From contig NZ_JAICBZ010000010.1 of assembly GCF_020179405.1 (NCBI RefSeq), forward strand, positions 1 through 64,000: a DNA stretch of 64,000 bases. Reading direction: 5' to 3'. Numbering within the stretch: position 1 is the stretch's first letter; every line of letters begins with the position of its first letter. A program made the position numbers and the translations under genes. This DNA comes from Xinfangfangia pollutisoli (lineage in GTDB: Bacteria; Pseudomonadota; Alphaproteobacteria; Rhodobacterales; Rhodobacteraceae). Shown piece by piece: positions 20,548 to 31,986 of the stretch. The notes beneath the pieces are model-generated. The model searched no databases. It was given only the letters and a program-made list of their open reading frames with translations, and was not told the origin of the DNA.

Positions 20548-22047
20548 ATGCAAGAGATCGGACACTGGATCAATGGCAAGTTGGTGGCGGGCACGTCCGG
20601 CCGCTTTGCCGATGTCTACAACCCTGCCACCGGCGAAGTGCAGGCACGCCTGGCGCTGGCCACCGCGACCGAGCTGGACGATGCGATCCAGAAGGCGGCC
20701 GTCGCGCAGAAGGCCTGGGCCAATGTGAACCCGCAGCGCCGCGCGCGGGTGATGATGGCCTTCGGCGCGCTGATCAACAAGAACATGGACCGTCTGGCCG
20801 AACTGGTCAGCCGCGAACATGGCAAGACCCTGCCCGACGCCCGTGGCGACGTGCAGCGCGGGCTTGAGGTGGTCGAGGTCTGCATGGGCGCGCCGGCGAT
20901 GCTGAAGGGTGAATTCACCGACAGCGCCGGCCCGGGCATCGACCTTTACGCCATGCGCCAGCCGCTGGGCGTGGTGGCCGGCATCACGCCGTTCAACTTC
21001 CCGGCGATGATCCCGCTGTGGAAGATGGCGCCCGCCATCGCCTCGGGCAATGCGATGATCCTGAAGCCGTCCGAGCGCTGCCCCTCGACCGCGCTGCTGC
21101 TGGCCGAACTGTTCCAGGAAGCCGGCCTGCCCGATGGCGTGCTGCAGGTGGTGAATGGCGACAAGGACGTCGTCGACGGCATTCTGGACCATCCGGTGAT
21201 CCAGGCGGTGGGCTTTGTCGGCTCGACCCCGATCGCGCAATACATCTATGGCCGCGCGGCGACGAACGGCAAGCGGGCGCAATGCTTTGGCGGCGCCAAG
21301 AACCACATGGTCATCATGCCCGATGCCGATCTGGACAAGGCGGCCGATGCGCTGATCGGCGCCGGGTTCGGCGCGGCGGGCGAACGCTGCATGGCGATTT
21401 CGGTGGCTGTGCCGGTCGGCGAGAAGACGGCGGATGCGCTGATCGAAAAGCTGGTGCCGCGGATCGAGAAGCTGAAGATCGGGCCCTATACCGCGGGCGA
21501 CGATGTGGATTTCGGGCCCGTGATCACCAGCGCCTCGTTGGCGCGGATTGGCGGGCTGATCGATTCCGGTGTCGAGCAGGGCGCGAAACTGGTGGTCGAC
21601 GGCCGCGGCTTCAAGCTGCAGGGCTATGAGAAGGGCTTCTTCATCGGCCCGTCGCTGTTCGACAACGTGACCCCGGACATGGAGATCTACAAGCAAGAGA
21701 TCTTCGGCCCGGTCCTCAGCCAGGTGCGCGCCAAGACCTATGACGAGGCGCTGGCCCTGGTCATGGACAATGAATATGGCAATGGTACCGCGATCTTCAC
21801 CGCCGATGGCGACACGGCGCGCGATTTCGCATCGCGGGTGAATGTGGGCATGGTCGGGATCAACTTCCCGATCCCGGTGCCGCTGTCCTATTTTTCCTTC
21901 GGCGGCTGGAAGCGGTCGGCCTTCGGCGACCTGAACCAATACGGGCCGGATGCGTTCCGCTTCTACACCAAGACCAAGACGGTCACGGCGCGCTGGTTCT
22001 CGGGCATCAAGGAAGGCGCCTCGCTGAACTTCAAGGCGATGGACTGA
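20548..22047 (+). CDS. mmsA: Methylmalonate-semialdehyde dehydrogenase (CoA-acylating)
   Basis: 499 residues, the family's usual length. It converts methylmalonate semialdehyde (or malonate semialdehyde) plus CoA and NAD to propionyl-CoA (or acetyl-CoA) in valine and myo-inositol breakdown. The catalytic cysteine is in GAAGERCMAIS, without the general-base glutamate of hydrolytic aldehyde dehydrogenases, consistent with CoA acylation. GITPFNFPAMIPLWK, VGSTPIAQYIY and NEYGNGTAIFT are hallmark segments. GGGAGG precedes the start at 20548. Divergent LysR control is likely. No other valine-pathway genes are adjacent. Confidence 0.96.
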   Translation: MQEIGHWINGKLVAGTSGRFADVYNPATGEVQARLALATATELDDAIQKAAVAQKAWANVNPQRRARVMMAFGALINKNMDRLAELVSREHGKTLPDARGDVQRGLEVVEVCMGAPAMLKGEFTDSAGPGIDLYAMRQPLGVVAGITPFNFPAMIPLWKMAPAIASGNAMILKPSERCPSTALLLAELFQEAGLPDGVLQVVNGDKDVVDGILDHPVIQAVGFVGSTPIAQYIYGRAATNGKRAQCFGGAKNHMVIMPDADLDKAADALIGAGFGAAGERCMAISVAVPVGEKTADALIEKLVPRIEKLKIGPYTAGDDVDFGPVITSASLARIGGLIDSGVEQGAKLVVDGRGFKLQGYEKGFFIGPSLFDNVTPDMEIYKQEIFGPVLSQVRAKTYDEALALVMDNEYGNGTAIFTADGDTARDFASRVNVGMVGINFPIPVPLSYFSFGGWKRSAFGDLNQYGPDAFRFYTKTKTVTARWFSGIKEGASLNFKAMD

Positions 22048-22060
22048 AGACGCCCGCAGG

Positions 22061-22145
22061 GCCGATACGGGCGAATGGCGAATACGGGCGTATGGTCGAT
22101 ACGCCCGTAGGGTAGATACGGCCGTATGGCAGATACGCGAACGGC
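22061..22145. repeat. Five 17-bp tandem repeats downstream of mmsA
   Basis: Units start at 22061, 22078, 22095, 22112 and 22129, approximating G-x-x-GATACGGGCGTATG. Each contains a near-palindromic ATACG-x-x-CGTAT core, alternately GGG, CCC or GCC in the centre; the last unit is degenerate and runs into the terminator. The same core occurs elsewhere in the window, notably with 17-bp spacing inside rluE. Confidence 0.7.
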
Positions 22146-22170
22146 GGGGCCGCAGCCCCGCCGTTTTCAT
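22140..22170 (+). terminator. Terminator of mmsA
   Basis: Eleven-base perfect arms AACGGCGGGGC (22140-22150) and GCCCCGCCGTT (22155-22165) with a CGCA loop, followed by TTCAT. The arm begins inside the last 17-bp repeat unit. Confidence 0.85.
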
Positions 22171-22231
22171 TCAGTCATCGAATTCAACGATCGAATTCAG
22201 CCATCGCGTTTTTTGGCCAGATTGGGCCAGA

Positions 22232-22435
22232 TCAGCGCCGCTGCGGGCTGCGCGGATCGCCGCCGGCTTGCTGCTGGCCGGGCCGCTGGTCAGGGGCCCG
22301 CTGCGGGTTTTGCTGCGGGCTTTCCTGCTCGTGCTGCCGGCCCGGCGCACGCTCGGGCTGCCGATGCGGATCGCCCACCTGGGGCTGCCGCGGATCACGG
22401 GGCTGGTCTCGGGTCGGGTCTTTGGGGTCAGCCAT
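22232..22435 (-). CDS. Pro/Gln/Arg-rich small hypothetical protein
   Basis: 67 residues starting MADPKDPTRDQPRDPRQPQV. Pro, Gln, Arg and Asp dominate, with repeated RxP and QxP units; there is no hydrophobic segment, so it should be intrinsically disordered. GGAGGAGAAGAG immediately upstream of the ATG is an excellent ribosome-binding site and the main reason to believe it. The opposite-strand ORF over the same bases has no such site. Function unknown. Confidence 0.5.
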   Translation of the reverse strand: MADPKDPTRDQPRDPRQPQVGDPHRQPERAPGRQHEQESPQQNPQRAPDQRPGQQQAGGDPRSPQRR

Positions 22436-22685
22436 CTCTTCTCCTCCGATCTGAGTTTGGTGACCTGACACGTCTTCGCGCCAGGACCTTAACATCGGGA
22501 CCGCGCGGCCCGATTTTAAGTGCCGAAGCCAGGCCGCAGCCGCGGCCGGCCTGATCCCGCTGAAATCGGCCAATTCGTCCAGCGGGTTCCCGCCCCCTGC
22601 CCCTGCGACAAACATTCATTTTAACGCATGTGAAATCTGTGCTAGACTGGCTTTAACCAAGTCCCAGCCACAAGGAGGGCCAGAG

Positions 22686-22913
22686 ATGTCCAAGACCTCA
22701 GCCATGTTCAAGACCAATGTCGGCGGCATCGACCGCGTTCTGCGCATCGTCATCGGCCTGGCGCTGATCGTCTGGTTCGTCTTCGACCACGGCGCCGGCC
22801 CCTGGCATTGGGCCAAGCTGATCGGCCTGGTCCCGCTTCTGACCGGACTTTTCGGCACCTGCCCGCTTTACAGCCTGCTGGGCCTGTCGACCTGCCCGAT
22901 GAAACGGGCATAG
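22686..22913 (+). CDS. DUF2892 family small inner-membrane protein
   Basis: 75 residues. After KTNVGGIDRVLRIVIGLALI come two hydrophobic helices separated by a short loop, and the tail has the family's GTCPLYSLLGLSTCP motif with paired cysteines. It is the membrane module often found alone or fused to rhodanese (YgaP). AAGGAGGGCCAGAG lies just before the ATG. The role is unknown, though sulfur or redox links are suspected from fusions. Monocistronic. Confidence 0.88.
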   Translation: MSKTSAMFKTNVGGIDRVLRIVIGLALIVWFVFDHGAGPWHWAKLIGLVPLLTGLFGTCPLYSLLGLSTCPMKRA

Positions 22914-22924
22914 TCCAAGGCGGC

Positions 22925-22947
22925 GGCCCGGCCCCCTCGGCCGGGCC
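22925..22947 (+). terminator. GC hairpin after the DUF2892 gene
   Basis: Nine-base arms GGCCCGGCC/GGCCGGGCC with a CCCTC loop, 11 bases after the stop. It has no T-run, so it is at best a weak terminator or a 3'-end stabiliser. Confidence 0.4.
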
Positions 22948-23135
22948 ACCCGTTCGCTGCAGAAACTTCCGCCGCGGGCTGATGTGAATCAGCATCGCGG
23001 CGCCGGTCTTCCCCGATACTCGGCCCTTGCACGGATGCGCGCGGCGCCCCGTCGGATCTCCGGCGTGGGGCGCAGGCGGTCTTCGCCCGACCGGGGCGAG
23101 GGCTTTCTCAGGCATCCCTCATCTGGGAGAAGACC

Positions 23136-23267
23136 ATGGCGAAGGGCAAAAGCCGTCGCGGACGGGAAGACAAGAAACCGAAACAGAAGAAGATTGAACC
23201 GGCGCCGGCCCCGTCGTTCAGCAAGGGGCTGACGATCGATTCCAAGCCGCCCGGAAAAAAGGCCTGA
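23136..23267 (+). CDS. Small Lys-rich hypothetical protein
   Basis: 43 residues: MAKGKSRRGREDKKPKQKKI, then EPAPAPSFSKGLTIDSKPPGKKA. It is strongly basic and Pro-rich, without a membrane segment. GGGAGAAGACC precedes the ATG. Similar 40-60-residue Lys-rich proteins are annotated as hypothetical in many alphaproteobacteria; nucleic-acid binding is a guess from charge. It sits between two unrelated genes. Confidence 0.6.
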   Translation: MAKGKSRRGREDKKPKQKKIEPAPAPSFSKGLTIDSKPPGKKA

Positions 23268-23379
23268 GCCGGGCGCGCCCTGGCATGCGCCCAGCCCCGA
23301 CGCACAGCCCGAAGGCCGCCGCGGCCCATCGCGCTGCGGCCTTTCGAACCGGCCGGCCGCTTGGCTTCGGGCCCGTGAC

Positions 23380-26300
23380 ATGAGGGCCTGGGCGCTGCGC
23401 ATCCCGCGCATTCGCGGCAGATGTGGCTCTCCCTGGGCCAGCGCCGCCCCGGTGCGCGCGGATCTGTTCGGCATCGAACGGCTGGAGCAGCATGCCGCCA
23501 GCCTGGCCGAGGTGCAAAGGATCTGCACCTCGACACCGCGGGTCACCTCGCTGCGCCAGCGGCTGGATGACAATGCCGCGGCCTTGCGCGCAACGCGCCG
23601 GGCCTGCCTGACCGAACTGGCGCAGGGCCGGTCCATCGTTCCGGCCGCCCAGTGGCTGATCGACAATTTCCACCGGGTCGAAGCGCAGGTGCGCGACTGC
23701 CACAGCGACCTGCCGCCCGGCTATTACCGGCTGCTGCCAAAGCTGGCACAGGGGCCGTTCCACGGCTATCCGCGGGTGTTCGAGCTGATCTGGGCCTATG
23801 TCGCCCATACCGACAGCCACCTTGATCCGCCGGCGCTGACCCGCTTTCTGCGCGCCTATCAGCAGGTGCAGCCGCTGACCATCGGCGAGCTTTGGGCGGT
23901 TCCGATCACCCTGCGCCTTGTCCTGCTGGAAAACCTGCGCCGACTTTCCGACCAGATCGCCCAGGGCTACCGGATGCGGCGCAAGGCCGATGCGCTGGCG
24001 GACAGGCTTCTGGCGGCGGGCCGGACCGGCTTTGCAAGCCGCGCGGATCTTGGCCCGCCGGGGCTTCTGTCCGAGATCTTCGCCGCACAGCTGGCCAAGC
24101 GGCTGCGCGACAGCGACCCGGTGACGACCCCGGCGATCGGCTGGCTGGAGGATCGGCTGGTCGCGCAGGGATCGACGGTCGATCTGGTGGTGCGCCATGC
24201 GCAGGAACGTCAGGGCGCGTCGAATGTCACGGTGCGCAATGTCATCACCAGCCTGCGCAGCATCGCCGAGACGGATTGGCCCGACCTGTTCGAAAGCGTC
24301 AGCCTGGTCGATGCCAAGCTGCGCCTGCATCCCGGCTTTGCCGAGATGGATTTTGCCAGCCGCAACCTGTACCGCACCGCGATCGAGGATCTGGCCCGCC
24401 ACAGCGAACTGAGCGAGCTGGACCTGGCCGAGCGGGTTCTGGCGACGGCCGCAGCCGAGGCGCAGGCCGCACCGGGCCCGGTGTCGGGGGCCGAGATGCA
24501 GCGCAGAAGCGATCCGGGCTGGCATCTGCTGGCCGAGGGCCGCGCGGCCTTCGAGAAGCAGATCGGCTATCGCCCCAGCACAAGGCGCCGGCTGCAATTC
24601 CGGCCCGCGCTTGCGGGCTATCTTGGCAGCATCCTGTCGGTCACGCTTGCGCTGCTGGTGCTGGGCGCCTGGGGCCTGTCGGCTCTGGCGGGCCCGGCGC
24701 TGTCCTGGGCGATGCTTGCGCTTTGGCTTCTGGCGGCGCTGCTTCCCGCCAGCGCCGTCGCGCAACTGGTGGTCGACCGTCTGGTGGCCTGGTCCGTGCC
24801 CGCGACGGTCCTGCCAGGGCTGGCGCTGGAAGGCGGCGTGCCGGCCGGCTTGCGCACGCTTGTGGTCGTGCCGACATTGCTGACCTCGGCCGCCGATCTG
24901 CGCGACCAGCTTGAAGGGCTGGAGGTGCATTACCTGTCGGGCGGCCAGGGCGAGGTGGGCTTTGCGCTTTTGACCGACGGGCTGGATGCGCCCGAGCAGC
25001 ATATGCCCGCCGATGCGCCGCTGATCGGATGGATCGACGCCGAGATGGCGCGGCTGAACGCGCTTCACGGCCCCGGGCCCTCGGGCGCGCGCTTTCTGCA
25101 TCTGCATCGGCTGCGACGCTACAATGTGACCGAGCGGGTCTGGATGGGTTGGGAACGCAAGCGCGGCAAGCTGCATGCGCTGAACCGCCTGCTGCGCGGG
25201 GCCGAGGATACCGATTACCGCCAGGCGGATGGCAGCGTTCCCTGGGTGCCCGGCGGGGTGCGCTATGTGCTGACGCTGGATTCCGACACAAGGCTGCCGC
25301 GCGACGCGGCCCTGCGGCTGATCGGCAAGATGGCGCATCCGCTGAACCGGCCGATCCTGGATCCGGTGCTGAACCGGGTCACCGCCGGCCACGCTATCCT
25401 TCAGCCGCGGATCACCCCGTCGCTTCCGACCGCACGGCGCGGCACCGCCTTTCTGCGCGCGACGGCGGGCCCGGGCGGGATGGATCCCTATGCGGCCGCG
25501 GCCTCGGATGTCTATCAGGATCTGTTCGGCGAAGGCTCGTTCACCGGCAAGGGCATCTATGATGTCGATGTCTTCCAGGCGGCGATGGCCGGGCGGGTGC
25601 CGGAGAACAGCCTTCTCAGCCATGACCTGCTGGAAGGCATCTTCGCGCGGGCCGGGCTGGTTTCGGATGTGGAACTGATCGAATCCTTTCCCGACCGGCA
25701 GGATCTGGCGGCGCGGCGGCTGCATCGCTGGTGTCGCGGCGACTGGCAATTGCTGCCCTGGCTGGGCCGGGACGGCGGGCTGGGGGCGCTGGGACGCGTC
25801 AAGGTGCTGGACACGCTGCGCCGGTCGCTGCTGGCGCCCGTCACGCTGGCGATGTTGGCCCTGGGCTGGCTGCTGCCCGGCCCGGCCGCCGTGCTGGCGA
25901 CGCTGCTGGCGCTGATCGCGCTGAGCCTTCCGGCCTTCCTGCATGCGGCCCTTTCGGCCGTGCCGCATCACAAGCGCCTGCATGTCGGCAACCATCTGCG
26001 CCTGATCCGCGAAGACCTGGCGCTTGCCCTGCTGCAGACCGGGCTGTCGGTCAGCCTGCTGGCCGATGCGGCCTGGCGGGCGCTGGATGCGATCGCCCGC
26101 ACGCTGTGGCGGCTTGGCGTATCGCGCCGCCATCTGCTGGAATGGACCACCGCCGCCTCGGCCGCGGCCGCGCCACGCCCCGATCTGCCGGGATTTGCGC
26201 GGGCCATGGCGCCGGGGATTGCCCTGGGCCTTTGCACAGCGGGCCTTGCGGGCCTGACCGCCCCCGGCGCGCTGCCGCTGATCCTGCCCTTCGCCATGCT

Positions 26301-29300
26301 CTGGCTGGCCGCGCCGCTGATCGCGTTTCGCGCAAGCCAGCCGTCGCGGGCCCAGGCCGACGCCCTGCTGACCCCTGAGGATGCGCAGGCGCTGCGGCTG
26401 ATCGCGCGCCGGACCTGGCATTATTTCGAAACCTTCGTGACCGCCGAAGACAGCCATCTGCCGCCCGACAATTTCCAGGAAGAGCCGCAGCCCGCCATCG
26501 CGCATCGCACCTCGCCCACCAATATCGGGCTTTACCTTCTGGCCACGGTCACCGCGCGCGATCTGGGTTGGATCGGCCTGCACCAGGCCACCCGCCGCAT
26601 CGCCGCGACCCTGGCCACGCTGGAAACGCTGCCGCGGGTCAAGGGGCATTTCTACAACTGGTATGACACGCGCGACGGTCGGGTCCTGGACCCGCCCTAC
26701 ATCTCGTCGGTGGACAGCGGCAATCTGGCCGGCCATCTGATTGCCCTGGCCAATGCCTGCGAAGACTGGGCCGCCCGCCCCGACGCTGCGACCGACCCGC
26801 GATCCCCAGGGCTGACCGATCTGCTGGACCTGGCAGAAGCCGAGGCCCCGCCGCAGGCCGCCCCGCCCGGCGGTGCCGCGGACGATACGATGGCCGCCCT
26901 GCGCGAGGGTCTGAAACAGGCGAAGGTCAACTGGCCCTTCCTGCAGCGCCTGGCCGCCAAGGCCGAAGCCCTGTCGCCGCCGCCGGCCGCCCTGCCCCCG
27001 CATGCGCCGCGCTGGCTGGCCGTGTTGCGCGATGGTCTGGCCGAAGCGGCGGCCGATGCCACCGCAAGCGCCGCCGACCAGCCCTATCTGGCGGCAGAGC
27101 TGCTTCGGCTGGGCGCGCTGGCCCGCCGATTTGCCGTCGAGATGGATTTCGGCTTCCTGCTGGACCCCGAGCGCAAGCTTCTGTCGATCGGCTATGCGGT
27201 GCATGAGAACGCGCTTGACCCGTCCTGCTATGACCTTCTGGCCTCGGAGGCGCGGCTGGCCAGTCTTTTCGCCATCGCCAAGCAGGACCTGCCGCTGCGG
27301 CACTGGTTCCGCCTGGGCCGCACGGTCATGGCAACGCCGGGCGGCGCCGCGCTGGTGTCCTGGGCCGGGTCGATGTTCGAATATCTGATGCCGGGTCTGG
27401 TGATCGAGGAACCCGAAGGCGGCCAGCTGGGCCGCACCTGCCGCCTGATCGTCGAGGGCCAGATCGCCTATGGCCGGACGCAGGGCGTGCCGTGGGGCAT
27501 TTCGGAATCCGGCTTCAACGCGCGGGATGTGGATTTCAACTATCAGTATTCGACCTTCGGGGTGCCGGGGTTCGGGCTGAAGCGCGGGCTTGCGGGCGAT
27601 CTGGTGATCGCGCCCTATGCGACGGGCCTGGCCGCGATGCTGGATCCGGGCGCGGCACGGCGGAACTATGACGCGCTTGCCGCACTGGGCGGGCTGGGAC
27701 ATTGCGGCTTCTACGAGGCGCTCGACTTCACTCCCGACCGGGTGCAGCCAGACCGCCGCCTTGCGCTGGTGCAAAGCTATATGGCGCATCATCAGGGCAT
27801 GACCATCGTCGCGATCGCCAATGCCCTGACCGGCGGCCTGATGCGCCGCCGCTTCCACCGCGAACCGATGAACCAGGCCAGCGAGTTGCTGCTGCAGGAA
27901 CGGCTGCCGCGCGATATCAGCCGCGCCCTGCCGGCGCTGGAAGATGCCACGCCGCGCGATCTCATCCCCTCCGAGGCCGACCGCGCGCGGCGGATCGCCG
28001 GCCGCCCGGACGGGCCGCCGGTAACGCATCTGATGTCGAACGGCCGCTATGCGGTGATGCTGACCGCCACCGGCGGCAGTTTCAGCCGCTGGGGCGCCAT
28101 CGCGCTGACCCGCTGGCGCGAGGATGCGACACGCGACCATCACGGCGCCAGCCTTCACATCCGCACGCTGTCGGACGGGTCCGAACTGTGCTTCGGCCCG
28201 GGCGCGCCGGACACGGCCGAAGACGCGGATGTGCAGTTCTTCGAGGATCACGCCACCTTCACCGCCCGCAGCGGCCGGCTTGAGACGGTGCTGGACATTC
28301 TGGTCTCGGGCGAGGCGGATGCGGAAGTGCGGCGCCTGTCGGTGACCAATGGCGGGCGCAAGCCATGCGAGCTGGATGTCACCTCCTATGTCGAACTGAC
28401 CCTGGCTGAACCCGGCGCGGAACGGGCGCATCCGGCCTTTTCGCGGATGTTCGTCCAGACCGAATTCCTGCCCGAATATGGCGCGCTGATCGCCTGGCGC
28501 CGGCGGCGAAGCCCCGAAGAGCCCGAGGTCTGGGTGGCGCAATTCACCGTGGTCGAGGGCAAGACCGTGGCCCCCCTACAATATGACAGCGACCGCGACA
28601 GCGCCTTCGGGCGCGACCATGACCAGACCCAGCCGCGCGCCATCACCGATCCGGCGCCGCTGGCCGGAGGCACGGGCACGGTGCTGGACCCGGTTTTCGC
28701 CTTGCGCAACCGGATTCTGGTCGCGCCCGGGCGGACGGCGCGGGTCCTGCTGTGGATGGTGGCGGCCGACAGCCGCGCGGCGCTGCTGGATCTGATCGAC
28801 CGCCATCACGACCGCAACGCCTATGAGCGGGCCCGGACCCTGGCCTGGACGCAGGCGCGGGTGCAGCTGCGCCATCTGGCGATTTCCTCGACCGAAGCAG
28901 CCGATTTCCAGCGCCTTGCCGCGCCGATCCTGTATCACGACCGCCGCTTCCGCCTGCCGCCCGCCGCGCTGAGCCAGGGTGCGGGGCGCCAGTCCGGGCT
29001 TTGGCCACTGGCGATCTCTGGCGATCTGCCAATCGTGGTGCTGCGCATCGACGATCCGGCCGATATCGGCCAGGTCCGGGCCCTGCTTCAGGCGCATGAA
29101 TACTGGCTGGGCAAGCAGCTGGCCGTCGATCTGGTGATCCTGAACGAACACCCGGCCTCTTATGTCAAGGATCTGCAGACCGCGATCGACATTGCCCTGC
29201 GCAGCAGCCATTTCCGCCCGGGCGAGCCGCGCGCGCCGGCCCGCGGCGCGGTGTTCGCGCTCCGCGCCGATCTGATCGCGCCCGACACGCGGGCGCTGCT

Positions 29301-31986
29301 TCTGGCCGCGGCCCGCGTGGTCTTGCTGGCGCGGCGTGGCCGGATCGGCGACCAGCTTGATGCGCTGCTGGCCGAGCCCGGGCTGACGCAGGCCCCGAGC
29401 GGCGACCTCTGGCCCGCTGCGATCCATCGCAGGGGCGCCCTGCGCTGGGACAGGACGGCGCGCGCCCGCGCCGAAGCCGCGCGCCCGGCCGAGGGAAAGG
29501 ACCTGGAATTCTTCAACGGAACCGGCGGGTTCGACCGCGACGGGCGCGATTATGTGATCCGCCTTGGCCCCGGCGACAGCACCCCTGCCCCCTGGATCAA
29601 CGTCATCGCCAATCCGGGCTTCGGCTGTCAGATCTCGGCCAGCGGAAGCGGCTTTGTCTGGGCCGAGAACAGCCGCGACAATCAGCTGACGCCCTGGTCC
29701 AATGACGCTGTCGCCGACCCTGCGGGCGAGGCATTCTACATTCGCGACGAAGACAGCGGGGCGGTGTTTTCGCCGCTCGCCCGCCCGCTGCCGCCCCAGG
29801 CCGGCGCCCAGCCGCATGTGGTGCGGCATGGCTTCGGCTTCAGCCGGTTTCAGCATCTGGCCGAAGAGATCGCCTGCGATCTGGTCCAGTTCGTGCCACG
29901 GGAAGACCCGGTCCGGATCTCGCGGCTGCAGCTGCGCAATGCCGGGACCCGGCCGCGCCGGCTGAGCGTGATTGCCTATGCCGAGCCGGTGATGGGCCTG
30001 TCGCGCGCCGCCGCGGCGCCCTTCCTTGTCACCGCGCATCAGCCGGAAACCGGGGCCCTGCTGGTGCGCAACCCCTGGAACACCGCCTTTCCGGGGCGGG
30101 TGATGTTCGCCGCGCTGGCCTCGGCCACCGGGCCGGCCGAGGCCTGGACGGGCGACCGCACGGAATTCCTGGGCCATGGCGGCAGTCTGGCGCATCCCGC
30201 CGCGCTGCGCCCGGGCGGCCGGATGTCGGGCCGGATCGGGGCGGGGCTTGACCCCTGCCTTGCGCTGATGAAGACCCTGACGCTTGCGCCGGGGGAAAGC
30301 GTCGAGATCGTGCATCTTCTGGGCCAATGCCGCGATGCGGCGGCGGTTGCGGCGCTGCTGAACCGGCTTGGCGCGGCCGACATGCAGGCCGAACTGGACG
30401 CGGTCCAGCGCCACTGGCACGACAGGTTGGGCGATGTTCAGATCGCGACGCCGGATCGGGCGATGGACATCATGGTCAATGGCTGGCTGCCCTATCAGGC
30501 GCTTGCCTGCCGGATCGAGGCGCGCGCGGCCTTCTACCAGGCCAGCGGCGCCTATGGGTTCCGTGACCAGCTGCAGGACAATATGGCCTTCATGCTGACC
30601 CGCCCCGAACAGACCCGCGCCCATCTGCTGCGGGTCGCCGGCCGCCAATTCCCGGAAGGCGACGTGCAGCACTGGTGGCTGCCGCATTCCGGCCAGGGCG
30701 TGCGCACGCGCATTTCCGACGATTGCGTCTGGCTGGGCCATGCGGTAGCGGCCTATGTGACGGCGACGGGCGATGCGGCGATCCTGGACGAACAGCTGGG
30801 CTTTCTGGAAGGCCATCGCCTTGGCGAGGCCGAGCAGGACGCCTTCTTCCTGCCCGACGATGCCGGCCATGGCGCCTCGCTGTTCGAGCATTGCGCCCTG
30901 GGGCTGGACCGCGCGCTTGGCCTGACGGGGCGGCATGGCCTGCCGCTGATCGGCAGCGGCGACTGGAATGACGGGATGAACCGCGTCGGCGCCGCGGGCC
31001 GGGGCGAAAGCGTCTGGCTGGGCTGGCTGCTGCTGCAGACGCTTGCGGCTTTCGCACCGCTTGCGCAACAGCGCGATCCGGCAAGGGCACAGCGCTGGCG
31101 CGCGCGGGCCAAGGCGCTGCGCCAGGCGATGGAAAGCCAGGCCTGGGATGGCGACTGGTATCGCCGCGCCACCTTTGATGACGGAACCTGGCTGGGGGCG
31201 GCGGGCGGACTGGCCTGTTGCATCGACACGATCCCGCAAAGCTGGGCGGTGCTGTCGGGCCAGGCCGATCCCGCGCGGGCGCGGCTGGCAATGATCTCGG
31301 CCGAGCGGCTGCTGGTCGACCGCGACCAAGCGCTGATGCGGTTGTTCACCCCGCCCTTCGGCACCGGGCCTGACCCGGTCAGGCCGGATCCGGGCTATAT
31401 TGCCGGCTATCCGCCGGGCCTGCGCGAGAATGGCGGGCAATACAGCCATGCGGCGATGTGGGCCGTCCTGGCCTGGGCGCAGCTGGGGGAAGGCGCGCGC
31501 GCGGTCGATCTGTTCAGCATGCTCAATCCGATCAACCACAGCCGCACGCCCGAAGCGCTGCGGCGCTACCGGACCGAACCCTATGTCGTGGCGGCCGATG
31601 TCTATTCGGTGGCCCCGCATGTCGGCCGCGGCGGCTGGAGCTGGTATACCGGCTCGGCCGCCTGGATGCATCGCGCGGCCATCGAGGGCATCCTTGGGGT
31701 GACGCGGCAGGGCGACCATCTGCGGATCGCGCCCAGCATTCCGCCGGACTGGCCGGGCTTTTCCATCACGCTGCGGGTGGCGGGCACCGATTGCAGGATC
31801 CGGGTCCTGCGCGCCAGCCCCGCCGACGACGCGGCCGCGGACAGGACCGAGGCTGGCGCCGATGGCGGCACGGTCCTGCGCGGGGCGGTGGCGCTTTTGC
31901 CGCTGAACGGCCAGCCCCAGACCGTGACCCTGCTTCTCGACGCGGGCCCGCCCGTCGCCTCCGAACCCGAAAGACACCGGCCATGA
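23380..31986 (+). CDS. ndvB: Cyclic beta-1,2-glucan synthase (NdvB/ChvB-like)
   Basis: 2868 residues, the family's full size. It makes cyclic beta-1,2-glucans from UDP-glucose for the periplasm. Order: a cytoplasmic N-terminal region (about 1-400) with [11 protein letters not shown]; helices near 405-450; a GT84 domain with [13 protein letters not shown] (about 630), [13 protein letters not shown] (about 718) and [13 protein letters not shown] (about 782); helices near 820-990; a glycoamylase-like domain (about 1010-1500, [15 protein letters not shown]); and a C-terminal GH94 chain-length domain with [11 protein letters not shown] (about 2390) and [13 protein letters not shown] (about 2524). 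The ATG has no clear ribosome-binding site, so the exact start is uncertain. No ndvA-type exporter is adjacent. It overlaps the next gene by ATGA. Confidence 0.93.
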   Translation: MRAWALRIPRIRGRCGSPWASAAPVRADLFGIERLEQHAASLAEVQRICTSTPRVTSLRQRLDDNAAALRATRRACLTELAQGRSIVPAAQWLIDNFHRVEAQVRDCHSDLPPGYYRLLPKLAQGPFHGYPRVFELIWAYVAHTDSHLDPPALTRFLRAYQQVQPLTIGELWAVPITLRLVLLENLRRLSDQIAQGYRMRRKADALADRLLAAGRTGFASRADLGPPGLLSEIFAAQLAKRLRDSDPVTTPAIGWLEDRLVAQGSTVDLVVRHAQERQGASNVTVRNVITSLRSIAETDWPDLFESVSLVDAKLRLHPGFAEMDFASRNLYRTAIEDLARHSELSELDLAERVLATAAAEAQAAPGPVSGAEMQRRSDPGWHLLAEGRAAFEKQIGYRPSTRRRLQFRPALAGYLGSILSVTLALLVLGAWGLSALAGPALSWAMLALWLLAALLPASAVAQLVVDRLVAWSVPATVLPGLALEGGVPAGLRTLVVVPTLLTSAADLRDQLEGLEVHYLSGGQGEVGFALLTDGLDAPEQHMPADAPLIGWIDAEMARLNALHGPGPSGARFLHLHRLRRYNVTERVWMGWERKRGKLHALNRLLRGAEDTDYRQADGSVPWVPGGVRYVLTLDSDTRLPRDAALRLIGKMAHPLNRPILDPVLNRVTAGHAILQPRITPSLPTARRGTAFLRATAGPGGMDPYAAAASDVYQDLFGEGSFTGKGIYDVDVFQAAMAGRVPENSLLSHDLLEGIFARAGLVSDVELIESFPDRQDLAARRLHRWCRGDWQLLPWLGRDGGLGALGRVKVLDTLRRSLLAPVTLAMLALGWLLPGPAAVLATLLALIALSLPAFLHAALSAVPHHKRLHVGNHLRLIREDLALALLQTGLSVSLLADAAWRALDAIARTLWRLGVSRRHLLEWTTAASAAAAPRPDLPGFARAMAPGIALGLCTAGLAGLTAPGALPLILPFAMLWLAAPLIAFRASQPSRAQADALLTPEDAQALRLIARRTWHYFETFVTAEDSHLPPDNFQEEPQPAIAHRTSPTNIGLYLLATVTARDLGWIGLHQATRRIAATLATLETLPRVKGHFYNWYDTRDGRVLDPPYISSVDSGNLAGHLIALANACEDWAARPDAATDPRSPGLTDLLDLAEAEAPPQAAPPGGAADDTMAALREGLKQAKVNWPFLQRLAAKAEALSPPPAALPPHAPRWLAVLRDGLAEAAADATASAADQPYLAAELLRLGALARRFAVEMDFGFLLDPERKLLSIGYAVHENALDPSCYDLLASEARLASLFAIAKQDLPLRHWFRLGRTVMATPGGAALVSWAGSMFEYLMPGLVIEEPEGGQLGRTCRLIVEGQIAYGRTQGVPWGISESGFNARDVDFNYQYSTFGVPGFGLKRGLAGDLVIAPYATGLAAMLDPGAARRNYDALAALGGLGHCGFYEALDFTPDRVQPDRRLALVQSYMAHHQGMTIVAIANALTGGLMRRRFHREPMNQASELLLQERLPRDISRALPALEDATPRDLIPSEADRARRIAGRPDGPPVTHLMSNGRYAVMLTATGGSFSRWGAIALTRWREDATRDHHGASLHIRTLSDGSELCFGPGAPDTAEDADVQFFEDHATFTARSGRLETVLDILVSGEADAEVRRLSVTNGGRKPCELDVTSYVELTLAEPGAERAHPAFSRMFVQTEFLPEYGALIAWRRRRSPEEPEVWVAQFTVVEGKTVAPLQYDSDRDSAFGRDHDQTQPRAITDPAPLAGGTGTVLDPVFALRNRILVAPGRTARVLLWMVAADSRAALLDLIDRHHDRNAYERARTLAWTQARVQLRHLAISSTEAADFQRLAAPILYHDRRFRLPPAALSQGAGRQSGLWPLAISGDLPIVVLRIDDPADIGQVRALLQAHEYWLGKQLAVDLVILNEHPASYVKDLQTAIDIALRSSHFRPGEPRAPARGAVFALRADLIAPDTRALLLAAARVVLLARRGRIGDQLDALLAEPGLTQAPSGDLWPAAIHRRGALRWDRTARARAEAARPAEGKDLEFFNGTGGFDRDGRDYVIRLGPGDSTPAPWINVIANPGFGCQISASGSGFVWAENSRDNQLTPWSNDAVADPAGEAFYIRDEDSGAVFSPLARPLPPQAGAQPHVVRHGFGFSRFQHLAEEIACDLVQFVPREDPVRISRLQLRNAGTRPRRLSVIAYAEPVMGLSRAAAAPFLVTAHQPETGALLVRNPWNTAFPGRVMFAALASATGPAEAWTGDRTEFLGHGGSLAHPAALRPGGRMSGRIGAGLDPCLALMKTLTLAPGESVEIVHLLGQCRDAAAVAALLNRLGAADMQAELDAVQRHWHDRLGDVQIATPDRAMDIMVNGWLPYQALACRIEARAAFYQASGAYGFRDQLQDNMAFMLTRPEQTRAHLLRVAGRQFPEGDVQHWWLPHSGQGVRTRISDDCVWLGHAVAAYVTATGDAAILDEQLGFLEGHRLGEAEQDAFFLPDDAGHGASLFEHCALGLDRALGLTGRHGLPLIGSGDWNDGMNRVGAAGRGESVWLGWLLLQTLAAFAPLAQQRDPARAQRWRARAKALRQAMESQAWDGDWYRRATFDDGTWLGAAGGLACCIDTIPQSWAVLSGQADPARARLAMISAERLLVDRDQALMRLFTPPFGTGPDPVRPDPGYIAGYPPGLRENGGQYSHAAMWAVLAWAQLGEGARAVDLFSMLNPINHSRTPEALRRYRTEPYVVAADVYSVAPHVGRGGWSWYTGSAAWMHRAAIEGILGVTRQGDHLRIAPSIPPDWPGFSITLRVAGTDCRIRVLRASPADDAAADRTEAGADGGTVLRGAVALLPLNGQPQTVTLLLDAGPPVASEPERHRP

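Noticed and set aside
22268-22468. A 66-codon plus-strand ORF with hydrophobic stretches opposite the P/Q/R-rich gene
   Set aside because: No ribosome-binding site, and it lies fully within the terminator-side antisense of a frame that has an excellent one.
23218-28542. A 1774-codon open frame on the minus strand opposite the glucan synthase
   Set aside because: It is the GC-rich antisense shadow of ndvB: Arg/Gln/His-rich composition, no domain, no ribosome-binding site, and strong family evidence for the plus strand.
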